Of a stretch of DNA of 54,645 bases, positions 35,113 to 45,764 are shown piece by piece. Numbering within the stretch: position 1 is the stretch's first letter; the number at the start of each line of letters is the position of its first letter. Under the pieces are notes generated by a model, which saw only the letters and a program-made list of their open reading frames with translations, was not told the origin of the DNA and made no database searches. A program made the position numbers and the translations under genes. The stretch is from Actinomortierella ambigua (lineage: Eukaryota; Mortierellomycota; Mortierellomycetes; Mortierellales; Mortierellaceae), in assembly GCA_016098155.1 (NCBI GenBank), contig JAAAJB010000196.1:1-54645 (forward strand), written 5' to 3'.

Positions 35113-36502
35113 TATAACAATCTCCCTTTCACATATATACATATATTACATATTACTCTATTCTGTATAATACTCAATGCAATACATAGCCAAACTGTAA
35201 GGCGTCTATGGATTTCTATGGTGTGCAGCATGGAACATAAGAAAGGGGAAAAAGGGGAGGGAAAAAAACGGAGATGGGTGAAATGAAGTGGAGAGAAGAA
35301 GGAGGGGGGTGGAAGAAGAGTTGGAGGAGAGATGTTGGCATGATCAACAGCGGATTACGGCAGCTATGAAATTCCCCATTTCGCGCGGTGGGCAAAAAGT
35401 TCCCTTTTCGGGGTTGGTACCTGCTCAGGGCGAGGCGAGGGAAAGGGTGAGAGAGAGGAGCGGATGAATGTGGAGGGAGAGCTGCTGAAGAGAGGATCAG
35501 CCAGGACCAGTTTGTCCAGCTGGACCCGGCAGAGTAAAAATAAATTGGCTGGCCGGTTATTGGACCAAAGCCTGTTTACACTCCTTGCCAAAGTATGTTG
35601 CGACCTAGTGTGCTCCAACCACTCCATCTGTCGCACAGGGGCGGTGTTATTGTTGTCTCAGTTTGTCATTACGTTCGAGATTGACACTCGGACCTGCTAG
35701 CCGACGACGTAGCATGGCCTTGCATGGTGGCAGTGGGCTGGATGTTCCTTTGACCCTTGGCTGTGACTCATGAGGGCTCACTCTCGCGCGTCCTACGTGC
35801 TGGATAGCCATGTGGGATATGCCCGCTGCTGGCTGCTGACTGTGAGAGGGACAAGAGACGAGGTTATGGGGAATAGACTTGGCTGTTGTCGGAGAGTGTG
35901 AGAATCAGAGGACTCCGCGCTCTTGGAAGACTCCGACCACATACATGCAGCGACTGTACAAACATATTTACAAATTGGGGAGAGTAGTATGGTGGTATGG
36001 TAGAAAATAAGATGGGTGAGGTGTGGTGCGTAGATTTCTCACCCTTCTCCCTTCTCGGCAAAACATTTCGACGCATTGCTGAACATTGGTTTCCAAAAAC
36101 AGAGTGGTTGTACCTCTGGCCAGCGATGCTCTCGCTTTCCCTCAGGCGATACCGGTTGGTGACCAACCCTAATTCTCTTAAGCATCCTCTGGTCGTCCTC
36201 CCCTATTACTCTTTTGGGCCTGCATACACCGGTGAATTGCGGGCCATGGAAGTATAATCCCGGACACCCTACACCTCGTTCATCTCCCCCCCTGCTTCTA
36301 TCCCTTTTGGTGCTTCTATAAAAGATCGGCTCTTTACCCACCCTTTAACACCTACAGTATCCTCTTCAATACTTCCTAACGACTTTTACCAACTCCCTAC
36401 TGTCTACTACACCTGTTCACGCCTCCATCGCTTGCTCAGACACACATACATCACTTCAACCCTCATCTACATTCCATCTTCCCTACTTACTTCTACTGTC
36501 TT
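35113..36502. other. Intergenic: promoter of the MFS gene
   Basis: 1.4 kb without a recognised gene. The distal part has GA-rich tracts, the proximal part the TATA box at 36317 and a CA/CT-rich leader. Confidence 0.6.
36317..36323 (+). promoter_or_regulatory. TATA box of the MFS transporter gene
   Basis: TATAAAA lies 186 bases before the start codon, followed by a CT/AC-rich leader that contains no ATG before the start at 36503. Confidence 0.7.
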
Positions 36503-38472
36503 ATGGCATCGTCCGTTGTGTCCGAAGGCGGCACTGTTGTACAAATGAACGATATGGAGAAGATGGGCATTCCTCAAAAGGAGGAGCTCTCTAACAACTC
36601 CTCATTTATTGACCACAAGGCAGAGGTCGTTTCTAACAACGACCTGGAGTCCTTCTCGTCCGGCAAGGACGCGTCAGTCAATGTAGATGCCCCAGTTGGC
36701 CCTAAGGAGGTTGTCACACTCCCGTTCAAGCAGTTGATGCTTGTCTTTGTGGGACTCTGCTTGGGTGTCTTTCTCTCGTCGCTCGACCAAACCATTGTGT
36801 CGGTGTGCACCAAGGAGATTGCTAATCAGTTCAACTCGATGAAGGAGATCCCTTGGATCGGCACTGCCTACCTCTTGACCTCGACAGCGTTCCAGCCCCT
36901 CTATGGCCGTTTCTCGGATATCTTTGGCCGCAAACCTACATTCCTCTTTGCCATTGGTATTTTCCTCGTCGGAAGCGCTCTCTGCGGTGCAGCTCAGTCA
37001 ATGGTGATGCTCATTGTCGCTCGTGGTATCGCTGGTGTCGGTGCTGGTGGCATCTTCTCCTCCGTCATGATCATCCTCACCGACATCATCTCGCTCCGCG
37101 ACCGTGGTCGTTACCAGGGCATCATTGGTGCCGTCTTTGGTGTTTCCTCTGTTGTTGGTCCACTGCTCGGTGGCGTCTTTACTGACCACGCGTCGTGGCG
37201 CTGGGCCTTCTATATCAGTAAGTCCTCTCTCTCTGCCCTCGCCACTTCCCATGTCCAGTACCAACTCTCTCCTCTCCTCTGCGTCCCTCTCTCTCTCTCT
37301 CCTTTCATTGTACCATGACCACCACCTCACCTATCCTTCCCCTCCACCGTCCAACCCACGATTTTTTTTTAAACATTGCCGGGTAAACCTCTCTTCTGAC
37401 CCTGTCTGCCCCCTTTCTCATTTTTATTTTGTTTCGTTCTCCTCAAAACCAACCACTAGATCTTCCTATTGGTGCTATTACTCTGGTTGCCGTGATCAAG
37501 CTATTGCACCTGCCACACGTCGGTGGATCGATGAAGGAGAAACTCCTGCGTATTGACTTTTTGGGTTCATTGACACTTATTGTGGGCCTGGTCATGATTC
37601 TGTTGCCTCTTAATTGGGGTGGCAGCACATATGCCTGGAACGATCCTCTCATTATTGGCCTCTTCTGTGGTGGCTTTGCCATCCTCGGTCTCTTCTGCTT
37701 GGTCGAGTGGAAGCAGGCTGTGGAGCCTATTATCCCCTTCCACCTGTTTAAAGATCGCACCAACAATGCCGTCTTCGTGTGCAGCCTGTTTATCGGCTGT
37801 GGTATGTTTGGTATGATGTTCTTCATTCCCATCTATTTCCAAGTCGTCAAGGGCGAGTCAGCCACCGCCGCCGGTCTCGAAACGATTCCCCTCATCGTCG
37901 GTCTCTTGCTGTCGTCCATCTCCAGCGGTATCATGGTCGCCAAATGGGGTCAGATTCGCCCCTTCATCTGGATTGGTCTTGCTCTCTCCACAGTCGGATG
38001 TGGTCTGCTGGGTCTTCTCAAGGAGAGCTCGTCTCGTGGTGCGACCATTGGTATTCTATTTGTGCCTGGTCTTGGCATTGGTATGTGTATGCAGACCATC
38101 ATGCTTGCGATCCAGAGCTCCGTCGGCCCCGCCGACATTGCTGTGGCCACGGCAGTGGCGACCTTCTTCCGTACCGTCGGCTCAGTCCTGGGTGTCGCTA
38201 TCTGTGGCACCGTCTTTAACAACAAGCTCAAGGACAGCCTTGCTGGTCTGATTGCTCAAAACCCAAGCATTGTCGCTGTCATCTCCAATTCGGACTTGGC
38301 AGGCCAATGGGGCCCCGAGATCAAACAGCAGATTTTGGATTCATACATGGATGCACTCCATCTCGCCTTCTTGATCAACGTGCCCTTCATGGCTGTGGCA
38401 CTCTTGGCCAGTCTTTTTATCCGCCACATCAAGCTGCGCAAGGCTGGCCCAGCTCCCCCTCCCATGGAGTAG
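36503..38472 (+). CDS. MFS transporter, DHA2-type drug:H+ antiporter (575 aa)
   Basis: Plasma-membrane or vacuolar transporter of the 14-helix drug:H+ antiporter family. The exons are 36503-37217 and 37460-38472, totalling 1728 bases, and the junction restores FYINLPIG, a motif common at this place. About 70 polar residues precede helix 1. Family motifs are SLDQTIV in helix 1, GRFSDIFGRKP (motif A) in the loop between helices 2 and 3, RGIAGVGAGG in helix 4, and GAVFGVSSVVGPLLGG, the antiporter motif C, in helix 5. WRWAFYINLP follows in helix 6. The C-terminal half includes IPFHLFKDRTNNAVF and FFIPIYFQVVKGESATAAGL, both DHA2-like. The substrate is unknown; no biosynthetic cluster surrounds it. 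Confidence 0.93.
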
Positions 38473-39585
38473 AAGAAAGGGATACCTTCTCTTCTACGTT
38501 TATTCCTCAACCTGTACCATAGTTTGCATACCCTATAATAGCATTTTGGATAAATTTCAGCGTTTTTTTTTGCCATTTCCAGAATCATGCGCAGCGAACG
38601 GACCAACACGTTTACACATCATGGCTGTGCTGAATGAATCCTACGTGGTGAGCAACAAAAGGGGACGAGGAGGGGAGTGTCATGCCAATCAGAATCGGGA
38701 AGCAACCATACGTTTCGTTTATCGGTCAGGTCGATATCAGTGCCATTGACACATGACATGCCCCAGGTTTTTGGGGGGGGGGGTGTTCTTCCCTTCCAGG
38801 TTCGTTGTGGTGACGAGGGAGGGCATTGCTTGCACAGGACATACGTTCCTCCCCCTACCCTCTGGACGTCGGCGTGCCGCGTCCTTGTGCTGGGATATGT
38901 CCTTGTGCTGGGATATGGGGATATATTCTTTGAGATATGTGCGGGGGGGGGGGGGGGGGGGGGGACTTTGGGGGGGTGGGATCGAATACGAAATAACTTG
39001 TGTTCCCAGGGCAAAAAAAATTGTTTCCTCCTCTTTCTACTTGATCTTATCGAAATGGTACTGGCTGAGAATCCATGGATGCCTAACTGCCATCCATCAA
39101 TCCATCGATCCATCCATCGCCAATACGCCAAACATACGGCTCGCCAGGACATCATCTTCACCGCAACAGCACCCCAGCATCCCTAACGGCGCCTAGTTGG
39201 ACTTTTGACTCTATTCCCTTTGACTTTCTCTAAGGGGAATTGCTGATGGAGAGACTGGCGTGCAACTGCAGGACAAAGCTGGCCATCATACAGCTGATGT
39301 GCTTGTGAATCAACTCGGGCGTGATGACTGACGAGATAGGAGACTTGGCCATTGTGCCCCTGAGGTTGCTGCAAGTTGCTGCTTTGATCCTGCAGACACC
39401 AGGAACCACAGATGGAAAGAGAGTCGACGCAGATCCACCAACTTGTAGAAAGTAGATTCCTCTTGGACAACTCACTTGGGACCAGTCAGGAAGCTCGCTC
39501 GACACAGTATAGACAGGGGAGAGCAAGATACTGCAACGAACACAGGGCCCTAACCTCAACTCTTCGACGTTTCCGTTCATATCAG
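38473..39585. other. Upstream region and probable first intron of RPL4
   Basis: Contains a run of 22 G (38943-38964), a 17-18 base direct repeat (GTCCTTGTGCTGGGATAT twice at about 38882-38916) and a pyrimidine-rich tract before an ATG at 39055. The acceptor CATATCAG ends at 39585, with a CTAAC branch-point candidate at about 39550. Opposite-strand frames exist in 39183-39580; see findings. Confidence 0.5.
38943..38964 (+). repeat. Run of 22 guanines
   Basis: Uninterrupted G homopolymer, followed after ACTTT by another seven G. It is upstream of the ribosomal protein L4 gene and could form a G-quadruplex. Confidence 0.9.
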
Positions 39586-40686
39586 GCTGCCCGCCCCGTT
39601 GTTACAGTTTTTGGCGAGAATGGCAAGGATGCCATCGGCTCCCAGGTCCTGCCTGCCGTCTTCAAGGCCCCCATCCGTCCTGATATCATTGCTCTTACCT
39701 TCAAGAACATGAACAAGAACAACCGTCAGGCCTACGCCGTCTCGGAGAAGGCTGGTCACCAGACCTCGGCCGAGTCCTGGGGTACCGGTCGTGCCGTTGC
39801 CCGTATTCCCCGTGTCTCGGGTGGTGGTACCCACCGTTCTGGCCAGGCTGCCTTCGGTAACATGTGCCGTGGCGGTCGCATGTTCGCCCCTACCAAGATC
39901 TGGCGCAAGTGGCACGTCAAGACCAACCAGAACCAGAAGCGTTATGCTACCGCTTCGGCTCTGGCTGCCTCGGCCCTCCCCTCGCTGGTCCTGGCCCGTG
40001 GTCACCGCATTGAGCAGATCGAGGAGGTTCCCCTCGTTGTCGGCTCTGGCGTCGAGTCCCTGACCAAGACCAAGGCCGCCATCGCCCTCCTTGAGGCCCT
40101 TAACGCCTACGCCGATGTTGTCAAGGTCTCCAACTCGCGCAAGCTCCGCGCCGGTGTTGGCAAGCTCCGCAACCGCCGCCACCGCCAGCGCCGTGGTCCC
40201 CTCGTTGTCTACAACGAGGACAACGGTGTTGTCAAGGCTTTCCGCAACATCCCCGGTGTTGAGGTTGCCAACGTCAACCGCCTCAACCTCCTCCAACTTG
40301 CCCCCGGTGGTCACATGGGTCGCTTCATCATCTGGACCCAGGGTGCTTTCGACCGCCTGGACGAGATCTACGGTACCTACCGCAAGGGTTCGGCCCTCAA
40401 GAAGGACTACAACCTTCCCCAGCACAAGATGGCCAACCCCGATGTTACCCGCATCATCAACTCGGCTGAGGTTCAGGGTGCTCTGAAGGCTGCCGGTCCC
40501 GCCAAGACCCCCCGCCCTTACTCCCAGAAGAAGAACCCCCTGAAGAACCAGGCCGTCATGAACCGCCTGAACCCCTATGCCCAGACCCTCCGTCGCGCCG
40601 AGATCCTCAAGAAGGCCGACAAGAAGTCTGCCAAGAAGGCCCCCAAGACCTCCGCTGCCTTCCTGGAGACTCTCCACCAGGAGTAA
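39586..40686 (+). CDS. RPL4: 60S ribosomal protein L4 (uL4), first exon unresolved
   Basis: Large-subunit ribosomal protein uL4, lining the exit tunnel. The exon codes 366 residues starting [13 protein letters not shown], with the signatures [44 protein letters not shown] and [18 protein letters not shown], then [20 protein letters not shown] and a lysine-rich tail ending LHQE. With an initiator Met the protein would be about 367 residues, a normal fungal length. Codons are extremely biased to C-ending ones, as expected for high expression. The exon opens right after an acceptor (CATATCAG), so the start lies in an upstream exon. A phase-0 exon consisting only of ATG would suit, as many fungal ribosomal genes split there. 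The best candidate is ATG|GTACTG at 39055-39057, with a weak donor. An unlikely alternative is translation from the in-frame ATG at 39412. AATAAA follows at 40765. Confidence 0.9.
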   Translation, partial: AARPVVTVFGENGKDAIGSQVLPAVFKAPIRPDIIALTFKNMNKNNRQAYAVSEKAGHQTSAESWGTGRAVARIPRVSGGGTHRSGQAAFGNMCRGGRMFAPTKIWRKWHVKTNQNQKRYATASALAASALPSLVLARGHRIEQIEEVPLVVGSGVESLTKTKAAIALLEALNAYADVVKVSNSRKLRAGVGKLRNRRHRQRRGPLVVYNEDNGVVKAFRNIPGVEVANVNRLNLLQLAPGGHMGRFIIWTQGAFDRLDEIYGTYRKGSALKKDYNLPQHKMANPDVTRIINSAEVQGALKAAGPAKTPRPYSQKKNPLKNQAVMNRLNPYAQTLRRAEILKKADKKSAKKAPKTSAAFLETLHQE

Positions 40687-40764
40687 ATTTGTCCTTTCCC
40701 TGTCATCCCTTTTGGCTAGAAAGGCAGATTTGTACTCATTTGGTGTCTGAATGGGTAGAATCAC

Positions 40765-40770
40765 AATAAA
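40765..40770 (+). terminator. Poly(A) signal AATAAA for RPL4
   Basis: Canonical signal 79 bases after the stop codon, inside the 175 bp gap to the convergent GID gene. Confidence 0.65.
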
Positions 40771-40861
40771 ACTCAACCTCTAAAAAAATACGCCTACTCT
40801 ATCATTGCGGAGCAGTATGAAAATCGGCTATATATTTTTTTTCTTTCTTTCTTTCCTTCTG

Positions 40862-42658
40862 TTAAAAGTACACATTCTTAGCCTGCGAAGCCATCGACTC
40901 CTGAGGGCAATAGGGACACTTGAACCGCAAGTTTTGGGAACCGCGACACAGTTTCTGGAGACTCTCTTTACAGATAACATGACCACAGACCATCATCATC
41001 GGTGGGTTGTCGTCCGTGGCCTGCTCCTTGGAAACTGGGCACACAAAGATCGAGTGAAATTTCGTATCATCCGTCAAATTGCTCTCGACTGCCATCTCAC
41101 TCTCTTGCGACCACTCGGCCTTCTTCGCCTTCATGATACTCGCCATCTTGATCATCGCCGGCAACGCTTGTGTGCCCACTGTGACACTCAAGTACAGAGG
41201 ACTTTCACACGACAGACCAATCAGGCTGCAAAAGTCCCGTGTGAACATGTGCTGGATATCCGCTGCCGTGCCTGGCGTCAACAGGTCCGCGTATGGTGAT
41301 GTCATAAGCCGGCCCATGAACAGAACACTACACATCAAGCGCGAGATTTCTAAAGAAGAGGGTAGGGGGGGGGAGGGGGTAAAGTCAATTGCGCGAGCAA
41401 GGGCACTGCATCTTCCAATGTGGTTCCGCCCTATGAAGAGGAGACCATTGAGGGGGGGGGAAGGAAGACCGTCAATAGCACTTACCCGCAGTGTGTCTGA
41501 ATCCAAAGTATCCAAAGTGTGTCTGTGCATATTCAATGGCCAACTTGTCCTTCTTCTGCTTGAGGAGTTGCAGGAATCGCTGACGGTGAAGTTTGAATTC
41601 CAGGGAAGATCCTCGCTTCTCAAGCTCTGGACGATGTAACTTTGCCCACCTAAAGAGAGAAGAACAAAAAAAATTCCAAGGGATATTAGGTGCCTTATGC
41701 TTAGAACTCATCTGGCTCTTCTCGATTGGACGCATCACAACTTACTGGAGTGCCGGTTCAAGGTCATCCGTTTTCATGGCTGCTACGATATCAAACATGT
41801 CCATGAACTGATGACGAAGCTCGTCAGGGACATCCAGTCCTGCCTCCTGTGTTATGTTGGTAGGGGAGTGTGTGTCACAATAAAAAAAGTCTGTCAGTGA
41901 TTCGGATAATTCTCACAATACATAAGGAAATATGTCACAAGAGCACAGTCCTTTTTTTTTTGTCGTGGGTACCTTTGCGAACGCATCTCCGATGGTAAAG
42001 TTGCCTTGTCGGATAAAGTGCAGAGCTATTGTCTTTTGAAGTAGTTTCTCTTTGTTGTCGAATGCGCGCGGGTTCATGGCCGCCATCATATCACAGCTGT
42101 ATTTCTGACGATGTCGAGAGGGGGGAACCAAGAAAAAGAAAAGGTGAGACGAATGCTGTAGAGTAAAAGGTTTCTTGGAAAAAAAACAACTCCGGTAGTG
42201 AGTCTCCCTATACCTTGTCCAGTGCCTTTGTGAATTTAGACAAACTGCTCTGAAGCTCCTTGTGGTCGTCCTGGATGCTGCTGGATACAGACTTGACCAT
42301 CTTGCCAAGTCCTGTTAGGGCAGTCTGCACAGAGTTGGGATCTATTCGCCCACAACGAAATAAAAAAAAAAAAGTAGAGGCAAAAAAGATTCGTAAGTGC
42401 CCTTACAAGAAACACGACGACAAGGTGAGGAGAGCAGGGTTCGTAGAGCAATGCTGTGCAGAGGCGGAATGAACATGCCTCAAAGGTCTCTTGCCGATGT
42501 AATGACAGCATAAAAAGACATACCGCCAACCACTTACCGTCATGTATTTTGTCTTTGGCGGTGTTGACCAGCGCAATGAGCCTGTCTAGAGGGTCATTGG
42601 TCTCTAGAGTGCGCTGCCGCTTGCTAATTTTCTCATAGTCGTCCACGAATGCATTCAT
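40862..42658 (-). CDS. RMD5: GID/CTLH E3 ligase RING subunit, Rmd5/Gid2-like (377 aa)
   Basis: RMND5-type subunit of the GID/CTLH ubiquitin ligase, which in yeast degrades gluconeogenic enzymes after glucose returns. The exons are 42658-42538, 42341-42214, 42104-41973, 41846-41746, 41649-41486 and 41349-40862, totalling 1134 bases. The N-terminal helix region runs from MNAFVDDYEK. The LisH/CTLH/CRA segments follow, including LHFIRQGNFTIGDAFAKEAG, WAKLHRPELEKRGSSLEFKLHRQRFLQLL and AIEYAQTHFGYFGFRH. The C-terminal degenerate RING reads VCPVSKEQ, then MMMVCGHVICKESLQKL and FKCPYCPQE. A missing zinc ligand in the first half of the RING is typical of this family, which pairs with a Fyv10/MAEA RING partner not present here. 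Convergent with RPL4, divergent from the BCS1-like gene. Confidence 0.94.
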
Positions 42659-43643
42659 AACTAGGGGGAAACGAGGTTTATTGAGGGAGTAAGGAAAGAG
42701 TCGGGGGGAGGGGAGCGAGCTGACGGTAATGGCAGATGAATGAGGGATAGAGAGCGTGTAGGGAATGCAGGTGAGGTTTTGCTTCCCAACACGTCCCACC
42801 ATACACCGCCCCGTGACTACTTTCGAAAGTGTAGCACCAGGGGCTTCGTCAAGTTCGTTCTTTCGCTCTTTCGCGCACCTATTGTGATATTGTGATGTTT
42901 GATGAGATGGGCTAGTATAACGTGGTAGCTATAAGCGGAAGGGTCTTCGGCGTCTGAAGGTGGGAGCACTTCACATGAGAAGCATTGGTTGATTTTCTCA
43001 GGACGCAACGGATACTGACCATGGCGTTGCTTGCATTGTGTGGACGAGGCAGATATCTGGTCACTGACGATGTTCAAGCTATCCCAAGCTGTACGACTGC
43101 AGCTCTATCACTTCCAGACTTTCGGTGTCTCTAAAACAGACTCCCAAGCTTAGATTACTATGGCGTACTTCAGCACCCATACCATCCATCATGGAGTGGG
43201 GGCTGCTCCATTAGATCCGACATGGTGTGAACGAAGGCAGCTCAGCCCACCGAAGATTGAGCCGCAGTTGCCTGTAGCAAGAAGGGTTCCCCAGACGCAC
43301 AATGACCGCAACGCTGTATTCGAAAGATGTGAGCGGAGATGTAGCAGGGTGTCTGGGCGCAGCATTAAGAGGAAAATTTGTCACCCATGTATTTTAGACA
43401 GTGGCTGAGCATGTAGCGACTACGGCCTATTGCGGAAAGCAGCCGATCTCAACAAATGTTGGGATACATTACGCAGCTATGAGCCACCGCTTCTATCTTG
43501 GGAGAGGGAGGGCCAAGGGCGCTTAAATACTCGAGGGTGATCCACTTTCTTCTCTCCAACAAGCTATTCGCTTTCACTCTGGCGCGAACACTCTTCTCCC
43601 ATCTTATAACAAATCAAGAAACCGACCAAAACAGCAATTTCTT
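42659..43643. other. Divergent promoter region of RMD5 and BCS1-like genes
   Basis: About 1 kb. A minus-strand frame at 42817-43077 (86 codons) has no recognisable features. A TTAAATA element at about 43524 lies 120 bases ahead of the BCS1-like start and may act as its TATA box. Confidence 0.5.
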
Positions 43644-45764
43644 ATGGAGTGGCTGGTAGACAAAGCTGGCGATGCCCTCAACTCCTACGCATCGGTCATC
43701 GATGGGATCGTTCAGACTGGATCCAAACTCGAGTCTACTCTCAGTCCCACCGCGAGTTCTCTCATTCGAGGATGTAAGTGACTCCCCTTGTTATATAAAG
43801 CTTTCATCTCATTCTTACAATGAAAGATGCAGCTGGTTGACTAATCCGTATTTCTTTCTTACTTTTTTTAGTCCTCGGCAATGATGTCCTCACGGCCGGA
43901 TTTTTCGTCATGATCATTGGCACCGTGGTCTCTTTTCTCAAGGACTCTATCATCAACACCTTTAATGACCTCCTCGACTGGTTCTATGTCTCGGTCGAGG
44001 TGGATGAGAATGACATGTGCTACGATTGGCTCAGTGGTATTGTTCAACTCCTTTTACTTCTTGTCATGACGTCCGAACCATATGTGTATTTTTCAGCATC
44101 CAGTTGCTCAACTAGTCCTCTTTCAAACATCTAAATCAATTATAGATTGGCTCTCTACTCGGCTACTGAATGGTTCCGTGCGCCATTTCACGGTCAAGGC
44201 TGTCTGGGGTACAGACGACGATGATTGGTTTGAAACAAACGACAAGTTTGATGAGGACCGACCGGAGCTGGTCTTCATGCCTGGCACGGGATCGCACATC
44301 CTCTACCACAAGGGCCACAAGATCACCGTCTCACGCGAGCGGCCCGACTCGATTTCGGGTTCCAACTTCCTCTCGAGCAACTTTATGTCCTCGTACCAAA
44401 AGAAGGAGTCGATCACCATCTCAACCTTTGGCCGCGATGTCTCGCTGCTCAGATCAATTATTAAGGATGCCATGGAGGAGTCCTTCAAGAAGAACAGTGG
44501 CAAGACTACGATCTACTGCTGCCAGGGCTCCGACAGATACTGGTCCTACATGGGATCGCGCACTCCTCGCGCTTTCCACACCGTCGTCCTCGCCAAGGGT
44601 ATCAAGGAGGCTCTCCTAGACGACATTTCAACCTTTCGCCGTTCGGCAGGCTGGTACCGGGAGCGTGGTATTCCATATCGCCGTGGCTACTTGCTCCACG
44701 GCCCTCCAGGTACTGGCAAGACTTCATTCATTATTGCGCTGGCTGGTCACCTGGGTCTCTCTGTCTGTATTCTCAACCTGAGCGCCAGTGGGCTGGACGA
44801 CCAGCAACTGGACCAATTGATGAACGATGCACCCCGCAACTCCATCATCTTGATCGAGGACATTGATGCGGCCCTGTTGGACAAAAAGCCTGGCGAGACG
44901 CAGTCCGGCAAGAACAATGTCACGCTGTCGGGATTGCTGAACGCTCTGGATGGCGTCACAGCCCATGAGGGCTCTATTATGTTCATGACCACCAACTACA
45001 TCAAGAAGCTTGCCCCAGCTTTGATCCGTCCTGGCCGCTGCGACCGCAAGCTGCTCTTTGACTATGCCGACAGCCACCAGGTTCGCGAGATGTTCTTGAG
45101 ATTCTTCCTCGGCCAGCCTTCGGATTACGTCAAGAAGGTGGACAAGCCCAAGAATGTCAACGAGGACAAGAGCATCATTAAGCTCAGCCTACTAAAAAAG
45201 TCCAAGACCAACTCGGACGATGAGAAGGATACTGCTGTTGTCGCTGATGTTCCGGATCCGGAAGAGCAGGCTCGCCGTCTCGAACACGATGCCATGGTCC
45301 GTCGGCTGGCCAACCGGATGGCGGAGCTGATCACTAAGGAGGACGCTATTACGCCTGCACAGCTCCAGGGATTCTTCTTGCAGTACCGCAACGAGCCCGA
45401 GACTATTCACGCCAAAGTGGATGATTTCAAGCTGGAGCTTATCGCCAACCGCAAGGAGCAGGCTGAGAAGAAGAGACTCCTCCGTGAGCGCCACAAGAAG
45501 AAGGAGGCCAAGGAGAAGGCCAAGAAGGAGAAGGAGCGGGCTAAGAAGGAGAAGGAGCGTGCCAAGAAGAGGGCCAATGGAGAGGATGTCGACTCTTCCG
45601 ACTCGTCATCGGACGAGGAGAACGACAACGAGGGCAGTAAAGGTGGCAGCGACTTCATTTCTGACTCGGATGATGACGAGGGGGTCCACGGCCTCTCTGT
45701 TGCTAATGGAAAGTCCATGGCCAATGGCAAGTCTGCCCCGAATGGGGCTGTCTCCTCTTCTTAA
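43644..45764 (+). CDS. BCS1-family AAA ATPase with charged C-terminal tail (about 655 aa)
   Basis: AAA ATPase of the Bcs1 type, whose founding member inserts the Rieske protein into mitochondrial complex III. The exons are 43644-43773, 43872-44041 and 44097-45764. The second donor is uncertain: the in-frame choice GT at 44042 is weak (GTTCAA). One membrane segment (VLTAGFFVMIIGTVVSF) starts at about residue 50, followed by the BCS1 N-terminal domain. Walker A GPPGTGKT begins at 302, Walker B IILIEDID is near 350, the sensor MTTNYI near 398 and the arginine-finger segment RPGRCDRK near 411. Classical BCS1 is about 450 residues. Here about 115 extra residues form a Lys/Glu-rich coiled-coil-like stretch and then an acidic Ser/Asp tail, plus an insert after the small AAA subdomain begins. 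Such extended paralogs are common in fungi and need not work on complex III. Confidence 0.88.

Noticed and set aside
39577..40776. 399-codon open frame opposite RPL4
   Set aside because: An antisense frame over a gene with extreme codon bias stays open as a by-product; its Gly/Leu/Asp-rich translation has no domain.
42817..43077. 86-codon minus-strand frame upstream of RMD5
   Set aside because: No recognised motif, and the RMD5 protein already has a complete N-terminus from the ATG at 42658.
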